A stretch of 64,000 nucleotides of DNA from an uncultured Prevotella sp. (lineage in GTDB: Bacteria > Bacteroidota > Bacteroidia > Bacteroidales > Bacteroidaceae), in assembly GCA_900540375.1 (NCBI GenBank), contig UQFS01000004.1, positions 66,799 through 130,798 of the forward strand. The letters are read 5' to 3'. Below the pieces are notes generated by a model. The model ran no database searches, was not told the origin of the DNA, and saw only the letters and a list, made by a program, of their open reading frames with translations. Every line of letters starts with the position of its first letter. The stretch's first letter is position 1. A program made the translations under genes and the position numbers. Below, piece by piece: positions 15,967 to 24,165 of this stretch.

Positions 15967-17040
15967 TTAGTGTTTGTTGCTCATTTTCAGCCAACAAGCG
16001 ATAGGATAATGGTCTGAAGCCTTAATGGAGCGGTCGATATGACAGTCGTAGGGCGTGAAGTCGTCGGTACAGAGGATGTTGTCAATGCGCACGTAAAAGC
16101 CGTTGACATGATAGCTGATGCCGGGTCCGTTGCCGGTGGCGACATAGCAGTCGGTGAGGTCTTTGGCGATGGTGCGATGAACGTATGACACCGGGCTGTC
16201 ATTGAAGTCGCCGCACACGATGATGGGTGTGCCGCGATGGTAAGCGATATAGCGGGCCACAGCCTCGGCCTGCGGCGCACGTTTCTTCGTGGCCGTGCCG
16301 AGTTGCTTGATGAGCATTTTCGAGACATGGCGTACCGTGTCGGAGGGCAGGTCGCCCTTGACCATGAGCTTGAAGTCGCTTTTCTCTTCGGGACTGAGGC
16401 CTGTGCTCTCCAAATGATTGTTGACGACGATGACCGTGCGCCCGTGTATCTGTACACGAAAGGCAGCGCTCACGTTGCCCTTGGACGCGAATGGTATGCG
16501 CTCCTTGCCATGGATAGGGAATTTGCTGAACATCGCTACGACATCACCGCCGTGCATGATCGTATCGCGGAAGGGATAGTCACTCTGCATCACAGAATCG
16601 ACATATTGCCCGCCAAGGGCGTTGATATTGGCCTCTTGCAGGCACACGATGTCGGCCTTCTGTGCTTTGATATACTCCAGAACAGGATTGGGATGACTGG
16701 CATCACCAAACTGCCAGACGTTGTATGACAGCACTTTGAAACTGCCGGCCGGCGCACTCTGTGGGATGTTGACGGGGCTGTACTGCCTGACGGGAACATA
16801 GCTGAAGAGGAAGCCGACGATGGGGATGAGCATGCCGCGCGACTTGATGAGCACCCAAAAGACCAGGAAACCGAGGTTGATGATGATGAATATAGGCAAT
16901 AACAAACCTATATTGCTGAGCATGGGAAAGGTCTCGGGACGCAGCCAACCCGAATATCCTGTGATCAGCAATATGACAATTGTAGCGATATTGACCCCGG
17001 CAATGATCTGAAGCGTGACCTGCTTGATCTTCCTCATCAT
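15967..17040 (-). CDS. Membrane-anchored endonuclease/exonuclease/phosphatase family protein
   Basis: A 357-residue protein with two or three hydrophobic segments in the first 85 residues, then an EEP-fold catalytic domain: VLSYNVWQFG, the metal Glu in CLQEAN, VVNNHLES, GDFND and the terminal SDHYPI with the catalytic His. Members cut phosphodiester bonds in DNA, RNA, inositol phosphates or lipids; which one cannot be told. The catalytic domain is probably periplasmic. Its start overlaps the rhomboid stop by 4 bases (ATGA), so the two are probably coupled. Confidence 0.8.
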   Translation of the reverse strand: MMRKIKQVTLQIIAGVNIATIVILLITGYSGWLRPETFPMLSNIGLLLPIFIIINLGFLVFWVLIKSRGMLIPIVGFLFSYVPVRQYSPVNIPQSAPAGSFKVLSYNVWQFGDASHPNPVLEYIKAQKADIVCLQEANINALGGQYVDSVMQSDYPFRDTIMHGGDVVAMFSKFPIHGKERIPFASKGNVSAAFRVQIHGRTVIVVNNHLESTGLSPEEKSDFKLMVKGDLPSDTVRHVSKMLIKQLGTATKKRAPQAEAVARYIAYHRGTPIIVCGDFNDSPVSYVHRTIAKDLTDCYVATGNGPGISYHVNGFYVRIDNILCTDDFTPYDCHIDRSIKASDHYPIACWLKMSNKH

Positions 17041-17945
17041 TTCTTGCTTTGGTCGAAGAGCTTTTGTTTTTCCTCGTGTGTGAGGCTGTCGTATCCGCTC
17101 TTGCGTATCTTGTCAAGGATGCGGTCTACCTCTTCTTGGTTGGCTCTTTTGTTGGCGTTGTAGTCCCAATCGGGATTTTCGCCGCGGTCAGTGTGCTGGT
17201 TGTGATGCTGCGAGCGTGCGTCCCACTTGGCTTTGAGATTGGAGAAGAACTGCGTGTTGCCGGGGTGGTAGGACTGTCCGGGATGTTTCCTCCAATAGCG
17301 GATGAGGAAATATCCGAAGATCATACCGCCGAGGTGGGCCAGATGAGCCACGTTGCTGCCGGGCATGGAGAGGGCTGAGAAGAACTCGATGGCAATGGAG
17401 CCGAGCACCATCCACTTAGCCTTGATGGGGATGGGAATGGGGATGATGAACATCTTCTCGTCGGGAAACATCATACCGAAGGCGAGCAACAGGGCATAGA
17501 TACCACCCGAGGCACCCACAGTGGTCAGTCCGTTGAGTTGCGTGGACAGTTGATGCATGACAGTGATCGAGTCGCCCAGGCTGAGTGCCTGCTGTCCGTC
17601 GAGCATGAAATAGACCCAGAAGAACTGTGCGATCTCCTGCATCACACCAGCACCTACGCCACAGAAAATGTAATAAAAAAGGAACTTCTTTCCACCCCAC
17701 ACCTGTTCGACGACTGCACCGAACATCCATAGCATGAACATGTTGAGGATGATATGCTCCCATCCACCATGCATGAACATGTAAGTGACCAGCTGGTAGA
17801 CCTGGAAATTAGAGGCCATGAAAAAGTGAAGGCCGAGGAGGTCATTGAGGTCAATGCCGGTGACGGGCAAGAGCAACTTCATGGCGAGGAATGCCAGGAT
17901 GTTGATGATAAGGAGATTCTTTGTGACTGTTGGTATTCTGAACAT
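17037..17945 (-). CDS. Rhomboid family intramembrane serine protease
   Basis: A 302-residue protein with six hydrophobic segments up to residue 215 and a soluble, charged C-terminal tail of about 80 residues. Catalytic Ser146 is in GASGG and the His in HLAHLGG (His204), with the conserved HGGWEHIILNM loop (59-69), so the dyad is intact. Rhomboids cleave membrane proteins within the bilayer. Paired by a 4-bp overlap with the EEP-family gene. A minus-strand TAATTTTGC box at 17993-18001 lies 47 bp upstream. Confidence 0.88.
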   Translation of the reverse strand: MFRIPTVTKNLLIINILAFLAMKLLLPVTGIDLNDLLGLHFFMASNFQVYQLVTYMFMHGGWEHIILNMFMLWMFGAVVEQVWGGKKFLFYYIFCGVGAGVMQEIAQFFWVYFMLDGQQALSLGDSITVMHQLSTQLNGLTTVGASGGIYALLLAFGMMFPDEKMFIIPIPIPIKAKWMVLGSIAIEFFSALSMPGSNVAHLAHLGGMIFGYFLIRYWRKHPGQSYHPGNTQFFSNLKAKWDARSQHHNQHTDRGENPDWDYNANKRANQEEVDRILDKIRKSGYDSLTHEEKQKLFDQSKK

Positions 17946-17992
17946 GATATGGCGATTTCGTTGTTGTTATATGGAAATGCATGAAAACTGCT

Positions 17993-18001
17993 GCAAAATT
18001 A
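17993..18001 (-). promoter_or_regulatory. Rhomboid operon promoter -7 box
   Basis: Minus-strand TAATTTTGC, 47 bp before the rhomboid ATG and divergent from the HU promoter. Confidence 0.55.
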
Positions 18002-18084
18002 CGAAAAAAGTCTCTGATATAGCCATAAACACGGCGAATAAGGGACTTTTTTCAACCTCCATCTCATTTTTTTTTGTTTTTTTG

Positions 18085-18115
18085 TTTGTTTTGTGAAAGG
18101 AATGCCCTATATTTG
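18085..18115 (+). promoter_or_regulatory. HU gene promoter
   Basis: TTTG (18085-18088) within a T-rich tract, 19-bp spacer, TATATTTG (18108-18115). The ATG is 51 bp further at 18167. Confidence 0.7.
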
Positions 18116-18166
18116 TCAGCGTATTTGCATCATGCAGACAATATAATCACCAAATAAAATAAAATT

Positions 18167-18442
18167 ATGAACAAGTCAGAATTAGTAAGAAAGGTAGCAG
18201 AGGGCGCAGACCTGAACGCTGAGAGTGCAAAAAAAGCTTTGGATGCCACAATTGCAGCCGTAAAGGAAGCATTGGTTGCTGGTGACAAAGTACAGTTGGT
18301 TGGCTTCGGTACTTTCGCCGTCAAGGAGCGTCCCGCCCGCCAGGGTGTCAACCCCGCTACAGGAGAGAAGATCCAGATCGCTGCCAAGAAGGTTGTCAAG
18401 TTCAATGCAGGATCTGAATTTGAGGATTCCGTGAACAAATAA
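18167..18442 (+). CDS. hup: HU family DNA-binding protein
   Basis: A 91-residue histone-like protein of normal HU length. MNKSELVRKVAE, VQLVGFGTFAVKERPAR and the arm motif GVNPATGEKIQI with following KKVVKF are all present; the arm Pro sits in RQGVNPATG. It binds and bends DNA without strong sequence preference and compacts the nucleoid. Stands alone between its promoter and a strong terminator. Confidence 0.95.
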   Translation: MNKSELVRKVAEGADLNAESAKKALDATIAAVKEALVAGDKVQLVGFGTFAVKERPARQGVNPATGEKIQIAAKKVVKFNAGSEFEDSVNK

Positions 18443-18461
18443 TGTAAATAATTATTGTTGC

Positions 18462-18505
18462 GATAGAAAAAAGGCGCACCTTGCGGGGTGCGCCTTTTTT
18501 CTATC
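18462..18505. terminator. Strong bidirectional terminator
   Basis: Perfect 19-bp arms at 18462-18480 and 18487-18505, core GGCGCACC/GGTGCGCC with A6 and T6 runs at the base and a 6-base loop. Serves HU (+) and the glutaminyl-cyclase-like gene (-). Confidence 0.92.
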
Positions 18506-18529
18506 TATATTTCTCTCTGAAATCAGTCT

Positions 18530-19573
18530 TTATTTCTCGCTGAAGATAACTTGTACGAGCGTTTGCCCGACAGCCTTCAGTGTGTTTTTGTCGATATGCT
18601 CCATGTCGTCGGCAAGTGTGTGCCATGTAGGGCCGAAGGTGCTCTGCTGGCAGTTGGGGTAGTAAGGAATGATGTCGATACACGGAATTTTCGCCGTTTG
18701 GTTGACGGGAATATGGTCATCGGTGATCATGCCACCGTCGCTCTTGGGGAAGAAACTGCCAAAGCCGGCCTGACGGGCAGCACGCCAAACCTTCTTCACG
18801 ATTTCGGGCGCATACTGTTTCGATATGCCTTCTTGATAGAACTGAGCACCCTGTCCTCCGACCATATCCAGCAGGATGGCGTAGCGGGGAGCATAGCCTT
18901 GTGGCAGGTTGGCGGAGAAATATTGTGCGCCGAGTGCCCATGAGCTGCCGTCGTCTTGCTGATCGCTCCACTGTGGCGTGCCCCAGTCCTCGGCATCGAA
19001 GCACACGAAGTCCACGCCAAAGTTTTGCGGGAGCTTGGCAGAAACGTTCTTCTGAGCGAGCAGTCTGGCCAGTTCCAGCATCACCGCCACGCCGCTGGCA
19101 GCGTCGTTGGCCGCTAAGATGGGCTTGTGCCAATTGGTGGAGTCGGGATCGTTGTCGGCCCAGGGACGCGAATCCCAGTGGGCGCAGAGCATGATACGTG
19201 TGGTGGCAGCAGGGTTGTAGCTGGCTATGATGTTCATGCTGTGGAGGATGGTGCCGTCGTAGCCTTTGAGATCGGCTTTCTGTCGTGTCACCTTACAGCC
19301 GAGCCGCTCAAACTGTGCCACGATCCAGTCGCCGCAGGCATCGTGACCCTTGGAGTTCATGTCGCGGGATCCGAAGTCGCATTGCGCTTTGGTGTAGGCA
19401 TAGGCTGAGTCAGCGTTGAACGTCGGCCCCACGGGTGCTACCTTTTCTGTTTCTTCTGTATCCTCGGTGTCGTCGACCGATGCCGTCTTTGCCGGCCAAA
19501 AAGCCACTGCCAGGGCAGCGACCACACATAAGCAGCTTGTCACGATAAGGATGGATCTTTTCTTTCGAGTCAT
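18530..19573 (-). CDS. M28-family glutaminyl-peptide cyclotransferase-like protein
   Basis: A 347-residue protein anchored or exported by an N-terminal hydrophobic segment (residues 8-26). The M28/QC metal-site pattern is visible: AHWDSRPWADND, ANDAASGVAVMLELAR, and FDAEDWG (with the Glu-Asp pair), and near the end WHTLADDME with the last ligand His. Bacterial type II glutaminyl cyclases of Porphyromonas and Prevotella have this layout and turn N-terminal Gln of exported proteins into pyroglutamate; an aminopeptidase role cannot be excluded. Five exported proteins in this window have Gln at the predicted mature N-terminus, which fits. A minus-strand TATGTTTG box lies at 19591-19598. Confidence 0.75.
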   Translation of the reverse strand: MTRKKRSILIVTSCLCVVAALAVAFWPAKTASVDDTEDTEETEKVAPVGPTFNADSAYAYTKAQCDFGSRDMNSKGHDACGDWIVAQFERLGCKVTRQKADLKGYDGTILHSMNIIASYNPAATTRIMLCAHWDSRPWADNDPDSTNWHKPILAANDAASGVAVMLELARLLAQKNVSAKLPQNFGVDFVCFDAEDWGTPQWSDQQDDGSSWALGAQYFSANLPQGYAPRYAILLDMVGGQGAQFYQEGISKQYAPEIVKKVWRAARQAGFGSFFPKSDGGMITDDHIPVNQTAKIPCIDIIPYYPNCQQSTFGPTWHTLADDMEHIDKNTLKAVGQTLVQVIFSEK

Positions 19574-19602
19574 CGTTGTTTACGATTCTACAAACATATT
19601 CT

Positions 19603-21459
19603 TTATTTGTTGTGGACGGCCTGCACTTGCGCCATGACGCGCAGCCAGTTGCCGCCCCAAATCTTCACGAGGTCACGCTCACTGTATCTGCGACGGAGCA
19701 ACTGCATGGTGAAGTTGATCAGTTCCGACGCGTCGGCGCATCCGCGCACGGTGCCGTCACCGTCGAAATCAGTGCCAATGCCCACATAGTCAATGCCCAT
19801 GATGTCGATGGCGTGCTCGAGGTGCTCGATAGCATCGAGCACTGTGGCCTCGCCATCCTTACGCAGGAAGCCATGGTAGAGCGTGATGTGAGCCACACCA
19901 CCTTTGTGGGCGAGGGCGCGTAACTGGTCGTCAGTGAGGTTGCGGGGCACGCCGCAGAGTGCGCGCGAATTGCTGTGAGAGCAGACGATCGGCGTGCGGC
20001 TGATGTCAAGTGCGTCGTAGAACGACTTTTCAGCAGCGTGGCTGAGGTCGACCATGATGCCTTCGGCGTTCATGGCCTGGATGACTTTCTCGCCGAACTG
20101 CGACACGCCATTGTGGGTGTTGCAGCCGCGGGCCGAGTCGCAGATGTCGTTGTCGCCGTTGTGGCAGAGCGTGATGTAGACCACGCCGCGCTGTGCGAAG
20201 TGGCGCACGTTGGCGACATCGTGGTTGAGAGCCAGTCCGTTTTCGATGCCAAACATGATGCTCTTGCGACCCTGGCGCTTGTCCTCATAGAGGTCGGCGG
20301 GTGTGCGGGCCACGCTGATATACTGGCTTTGCTCGTCAACGATGCGCTCGAGCTTGTCGAAGATCAGGTCGGCGTAGGCCATCGGTGACAGCTGGCTGTT
20401 GATGCCCTGCATGTCGGGGTTGTGCTCGAGAATGCCTGCAATGTCAACAGTCTGTGAGAATTGCTGTCCGAGCTTGGGCTGGGGAAGATAAGCCACCATG
20501 ATGACGGCATCCTGCCTTCCGTCGGTCATCTTGTGCAGATCGTAGAGAATCCGCGGGTCGCGCTGGTCGAAGCGCACGCCCTGAGGGAAGAACATCGGAG
20601 TGTCGCAATGAGTGTCGAGCGTCAGAATGCGCTCGTGGATCAGCTTGGCTTTGTGGAATAGCTCAGCCTCTCTGACGAGCCATTGGAAGACGGGCTGCCC
20701 TTCCTCGCCGAGCCACTCGGGATGCCATTGCACGCCCATGATGCCTTTGAACTCTGTGCTCTCGATGGCCTCGATGACACCGTCGGGCGCTTTGGCTGTC
20801 ACGCGGAACTTCTCGCCCGGCTCTCCTACCGCCTGATGGTGGAAAGAGTTGACATAGATGCGCCCGCAGCCATAGAGACTGGCAATCACGGAGCCTTCGG
20901 CGAGGTCCACCGAGTGGGTCGGCTCTTGGCGGTCAGCATCCTGTGAGTGCTTCACGGGACTGCTCATGCGGTTGGTATTGGCCAGTGCGATGTCTTGTCT
21001 GACCTTTCCGCCGAGTGCCATGGCCAGCGTCTGTATGCCGCGGCAAATGCCGAGCATAGGTATCTGACGGTTATAGGCCAGACGGGTGAGCATGAGTTCG
21101 GCGCGGTCGCGCTGCGCGTTGATATGGTGGAGTTGTGGTACCGGTTCCTCACCGCACCACAGTGGGTTATAGTCAGCTCCGCCGGTGAGCAGCAGTCCGT
21201 CGAGATGCTCGAGTGTGTTGACAAGGGTGTCGTTGTCGTCGACAGGCGGGAGGAGTACCGGCGTGCCACCGGCTTTGACCACCTGCATATAGTATCTGTC
21301 CCGAATCGTAGCGTCGCCGTCACTGAAATTGGTCGTCAGACCGATGAGTGGCCTCTGCTTCGCTTCGGGGAAAGAGGCGTAGACCTCGTTGAGGTTTTGC
21401 GCCAGAGAAAAGCTTTTGAATTTCATTCGACCTAATCTCGCCATGGCAGGGCATCTCAC
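19603..21459 (-). CDS. Fusion: class I glutamine amidotransferase-like (C26) plus membrane dipeptidase (M19)
   Basis: A 618-residue two-domain protein. Residues about 35-260 are a PuuD/C26-type gamma-glutamyl hydrolase domain with nucleophile Cys139 in LGICRGIQ and the His-Glu of QWHPEW. Residues about 275-612 are a renal-dipeptidase (M19) domain with the zinc residues of LDTHCDTP, the IENG segment, DLSHAAE and CSHSNSR, ending with GIGTDFDG. The first would hydrolyse gamma-glutamyl bonds and the second dipeptides, so one chain could handle gamma-glutamyl peptides; this is inference. No signal peptide. An alternative start is Met12 at 21426. It follows the Lrp gene by 43 bp and is probably cotranscribed. 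Confidence 0.82.
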   Translation of the reverse strand: MRCPAMARLGRMKFKSFSLAQNLNEVYASFPEAKQRPLIGLTTNFSDGDATIRDRYYMQVVKAGGTPVLLPPVDDNDTLVNTLEHLDGLLLTGGADYNPLWCGEEPVPQLHHINAQRDRAELMLTRLAYNRQIPMLGICRGIQTLAMALGGKVRQDIALANTNRMSSPVKHSQDADRQEPTHSVDLAEGSVIASLYGCGRIYVNSFHHQAVGEPGEKFRVTAKAPDGVIEAIESTEFKGIMGVQWHPEWLGEEGQPVFQWLVREAELFHKAKLIHERILTLDTHCDTPMFFPQGVRFDQRDPRILYDLHKMTDGRQDAVIMVAYLPQPKLGQQFSQTVDIAGILEHNPDMQGINSQLSPMAYADLIFDKLERIVDEQSQYISVARTPADLYEDKRQGRKSIMFGIENGLALNHDVANVRHFAQRGVVYITLCHNGDNDICDSARGCNTHNGVSQFGEKVIQAMNAEGIMVDLSHAAEKSFYDALDISRTPIVCSHSNSRALCGVPRNLTDDQLRALAHKGGVAHITLYHGFLRKDGEATVLDAIEHLEHAIDIMGIDYVGIGTDFDGDGTVRGCADASELINFTMQLLRRRYSERDLVKIWGGNWLRVMAQVQAVHNK

Positions 21460-21502
21460 TTGAGGCTCCGCACATTGGCAAAACAGAAACGTTGGTTGCT
21501 AA

Positions 21503-21964
21503 TTATTCATGGTTGACCGGCATCTCGCGCTTGATGCTCTGCTCAAGGGAAATGAGCGTCTCGGTGGAGACGACGCCGGGGATGGTCTGCAACTTGTTGT
21601 TGAGCAGATCCATGAGCTCCTCATTGTCGCGCGCGTAGGCTTTGATGAGCATAGTGTAGGGGCCTGTGGTGAAGTGGCACTCCACGATCTCTGGGATGTT
21701 GACGAGCCGCTTGACGACATCTTTGTACATCGATCCGCGCTCCAGGTTCAGTCCCACGTAGGTGCAGGTGCTGTATCCCAGACTCTTGGGATTGATGTCG
21801 AATCCGCTTCCGAGGATCACTCCGTTGTCAATGAGGCGCTGTACACGCTGGTGAATGGCGGCACGCGAGACACCGCATTCAGCTGCTACGTCTTTGAAAG
21901 GAATACGTGCATTCTTTGAGAGGATAGAAAGGATTTTCTTATCCAAGTTGTCGATTTTGTCCAT
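21503..21964 (-). CDS. Lrp/AsnC family transcriptional regulator
   Basis: A 153-residue regulator starting MDKIDNLDKKILSIL, with the AsnC-type helix-turn-helix (FKDVAAECGVSRAAIHQRV) near residues 22-40 and a C-terminal RAM ligand-binding domain (VVKRLVNIPEIVECHFTTG). A longer frame reaches back to 22108, but the promoter box at 22006-22014 lies inside that extension, so the start is at 21964 or 21970. Family members sense amino acids. Next to a peptide-hydrolase fusion gene, it may control amino-acid or peptide use. A 15-bp perfect inverted repeat stands at its -33 region. Confidence 0.9.
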   Translation of the reverse strand: MDKIDNLDKKILSILSKNARIPFKDVAAECGVSRAAIHQRVQRLIDNGVILGSGFDINPKSLGYSTCTYVGLNLERGSMYKDVVKRLVNIPEIVECHFTTGPYTMLIKAYARDNEELMDLLNNKLQTIPGVVSTETLISLEQSIKREMPVNHE

Positions 21965-22005
21965 CTGCATAGGTAATTGTATAATATCTAACTTGTTTCC
22001 AACAA

Positions 22006-22014
22006 GCAAAAGTA
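22006..22014 (-). promoter_or_regulatory. lrp-like gene promoter -7 box
   Basis: Minus-strand TACTTTTGC, 41 bp before the ATG at 21964. A TTG about 20 bp upstream (22035-22037) could be the -33 element. Confidence 0.65.
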
Positions 22015-22039
22015 GGTAATTAAAACGAGATAAACAACA

Positions 22040-22073
22040 AAATGCACGAATATTTTGCAATATTCGTGCATTT
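22040..22073. promoter_or_regulatory. Perfect 15-bp inverted repeat at the lrp promoter
   Basis: AAATGCACGAATATT (22040-22054) and its exact reverse complement (22059-22073) with a TTGC loop. It lies between the 3' end of the FKBP operon (stop at 22145) and the lrp -33 region. It could be a terminator, or an operator of the regulator; it has no T-run beyond A/T in the arms. Confidence 0.7.
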
Positions 22074-22144
22074 AGTAAAGGATGTGGATCTTTTTTTCTT
22101 TCAATCACATCTATTTTAATGGCTACTTGGATGTAAACAGCATA

Positions 22145-23155
22145 TTATCTCCGTCCTTTCTTGCCTGCCTTTTTTGCAGGCGCACTCTTGGCCGAAGTAG
22201 TTTTGCCGGCGTTGTCGACTTTGGTGTCGCTGGCCTTGGGCTGCTCGATACCTACCAGTTCGATGGTGAAGATCAGCGTAGAGTAGGGCTTGATCTGTCC
22301 GGCTTCTCTCTCGCCGTAAGCGAGGTTCTGCGGGATATACACTTCCCATTTGCTGCCCACGGGCATGTTGGTCAGTGCTTCGGTCCAACCTTTGATGACC
22401 TGGTCGCAACGGAAGCTGTCGGAACCTTTGCCACCGTGCTTCTCAGTGGCGTCGAACACCTTGCCGTCGATAGTCTTGCCTTCGTACTTCACTTCCACGG
22501 TTTGGTCGGCTGCCGGCTTGGGGCCATTACCAGCCTTGAGCACCTTATACTGCAGTCCGTCAGGCATGGTTACTACACCCGGCTTGGCAGCGTTGTCGGC
22601 GAGCCATTTCTCGTTCTCGGTTTTCCACGCGGCGTTTTTGGCGTTGCGGACAGCCTCGGCTTTCTGCTCGAAATACTTAGAGGCTGTTGCCTCCTTATAT
22701 ATAGTGGTGTCGCCCTTGACGGCAGCGAGGAATCCCTCATAGAAGAGATTGCTCCGCAGAGAGTCTTTGGTGTCCTTGAACTCACGTCCCATCCCTGGGA
22801 GAATGCTCTCCGTGGCCTGCTGGGCGATGGTCGTTCCGGCCTGGTAAGCTACGTAGGCAGGGTCTTTGGCTTTAGCGACGGCCTCGCGGAAACCTCGTAA
22901 AAACTCGTTGATATAGACCGTATCGACATGCAAGCGCTGCTGCAGATAAGGCATCAGACCGCGTGTGGCAGCGTATCCGGCGGCGTAGCTGATGGAGTCT
23001 GCCGTGGAGGTGAGCTTCGCGGGAGCGCAGCAAGCTTCGGTACAGGCCTCTGCTTTCTTGTCCTTGTTTTTGTTTTTCTTGTTGTTGCCAGCCTGAGCGG
23101 GGAGGATGGCAAGTGCTGAGACGATCAGCGTGGCTATGGTTAGAATCTTTTTCAT
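22145..23155 (-). CDS. FKBP-type peptidyl-prolyl isomerase, exported, with basic tail
   Basis: A 336-residue protein. Signal peptide residues 1-22 (ending PAQA), a Lys-rich linker with CTEACCAP, an N-terminal FKBP dimerisation-type helical domain (about 50-190) and a C-terminal FKBP domain (about 205-305: PDGLQYKVLKAG, FDATEKHGG, QVIKGWTEAL, WEVYIPQNLAYGEREAG). The last 30 residues are Lys/Ala-rich (KKAGKKGRR). It would speed proline isomerisation of periplasmic proteins. Third of three consecutive FKBP genes on this strand. Confidence 0.9.
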   Translation of the reverse strand: MKKILTIATLIVSALAILPAQAGNNKKNKNKDKKAEACTEACCAPAKLTSTADSISYAAGYAATRGLMPYLQQRLHVDTVYINEFLRGFREAVAKAKDPAYVAYQAGTTIAQQATESILPGMGREFKDTKDSLRSNLFYEGFLAAVKGDTTIYKEATASKYFEQKAEAVRNAKNAAWKTENEKWLADNAAKPGVVTMPDGLQYKVLKAGNGPKPAADQTVEVKYEGKTIDGKVFDATEKHGGKGSDSFRCDQVIKGWTEALTNMPVGSKWEVYIPQNLAYGEREAGQIKPYSTLIFTIELVGIEQPKASDTKVDNAGKTTSAKSAPAKKAGKKGRR

Positions 23156-23176
23156 TGTTGTGTATTGGTTTAAAAA

Positions 23177-23221
23177 GCCCCCTTCTGGCTGTCTCCTTGG
23201 GGAGCGTAGCCTGGAGGGGGG
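23177..23221. repeat. GC-rich imperfect hairpin between two FKBP genes
   Basis: AGCCCCCTTCTGGCT pairs imperfectly with AGCCTGGAGGGGGG, with an inner CTCC-TT-GGGG arm. It lies in the 103-bp gap between the FKBP genes. It could be an attenuator or RNA-stability element within the operon, or a copy of a dispersed repeat. Confidence 0.5.
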
Positions 23222-23258
23222 TGTCTTGTATGATCGTATAATCGCGGTAGCCGGAGGA

Positions 23259-24137
23259 TTACTTGCCGCCTACCTTGATCAGTTCAATCTTGAAGATGAG
23301 GGTAGAGAAAGGCTTGATCTGTCCGGCTTCGCGAGCGCCGTAGGCTAAGCTCTGAGGGATATAGACTTCCCAAACAGAGCCCTCGGGCATACGAGTCAAC
23401 GCCTGAGTCCATCCAGGGATGAACTGCTTGGGCTGGATGGTGACAGGGCCTTGGCCGTTGGTGTAGGAGCTTTCGAAGATCTTGCCGTCGATTGTGCGGC
23501 CTTCGTAGTTAACCTTTACTGTAGTGGTGTCTGTCGGGATAGCGCCGTGTCCTTCCTTGATGACCTTGTACTGCAGGCCGGAGGGCAGTGTGACAACTCC
23601 CGGTTTCTTCTTGTTGGCAGTGAGGAACTTCTCACCGGCAACCTTGTTGGTACCATATTCCTTCATCATGGTCTTGCTCTTGATGATCTCCATCTTGGTC
23701 TGAGCAACCTGGTTAGCCATCTCCGGAGTCATGAGGCCTTTCTTGCCTGTGGCACCCGTAACGAAACCGGCGAGGAGGTTCTTCAGGGAGATGGTCTTGG
23801 TGGAGTCGTCACCATAGACTTCGTGGTTGACGCCCTTGACCAGCTGTGTGGCGATCTGCTGACCGATCTGCAGACCCATGATGTAGGCAGCGCGCTTCTT
23901 GTCGTCGCCTGCGTTGGCACCTTCGTTGATGCCTTTTACAAACTCATCCATGTAGGTCGTGTCGATGACCTGACCCTGCTGGATGGCCTGACGCACGTAC
24001 TGTGACTGTGCGAGACCGATGGCGTAACTCAGCGAGTCGACGTCGGTCTTGAGGTTGGCTTTGGGAGTGGAATTGCCGCAAGCAGAGAATGTGGCAGCGG
24101 CGATGGCTAAAACAGCCAATACTTTCAAACTTTTCAT
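23259..24137 (-). CDS. FKBP-type peptidyl-prolyl isomerase lipoprotein
   Basis: A 292-residue lipoprotein: hydrophobic segment then lipobox FSAC with Cys20. An N-terminal FKBP helical domain (about 30-165) precedes the isomerase domain (about 185-290: LPSGLQYKVIKEGHG, FESSYTNGQG, PGWTQALTRM, WEVYIPQSLAYGAREAG). Very like its neighbour in the C-terminal domain, so the two arose by duplication. Probably held in the outer or inner membrane facing the periplasm. Confidence 0.9.
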   Translation of the reverse strand: MKSLKVLAVLAIAAATFSACGNSTPKANLKTDVDSLSYAIGLAQSQYVRQAIQQGQVIDTTYMDEFVKGINEGANAGDDKKRAAYIMGLQIGQQIATQLVKGVNHEVYGDDSTKTISLKNLLAGFVTGATGKKGLMTPEMANQVAQTKMEIIKSKTMMKEYGTNKVAGEKFLTANKKKPGVVTLPSGLQYKVIKEGHGAIPTDTTTVKVNYEGRTIDGKIFESSYTNGQGPVTIQPKQFIPGWTQALTRMPEGSVWEVYIPQSLAYGAREAGQIKPFSTLIFKIELIKVGGK

Positions 24138-24165
24138 TAGTTGATGTTTTATTCTGTATCTTTTG

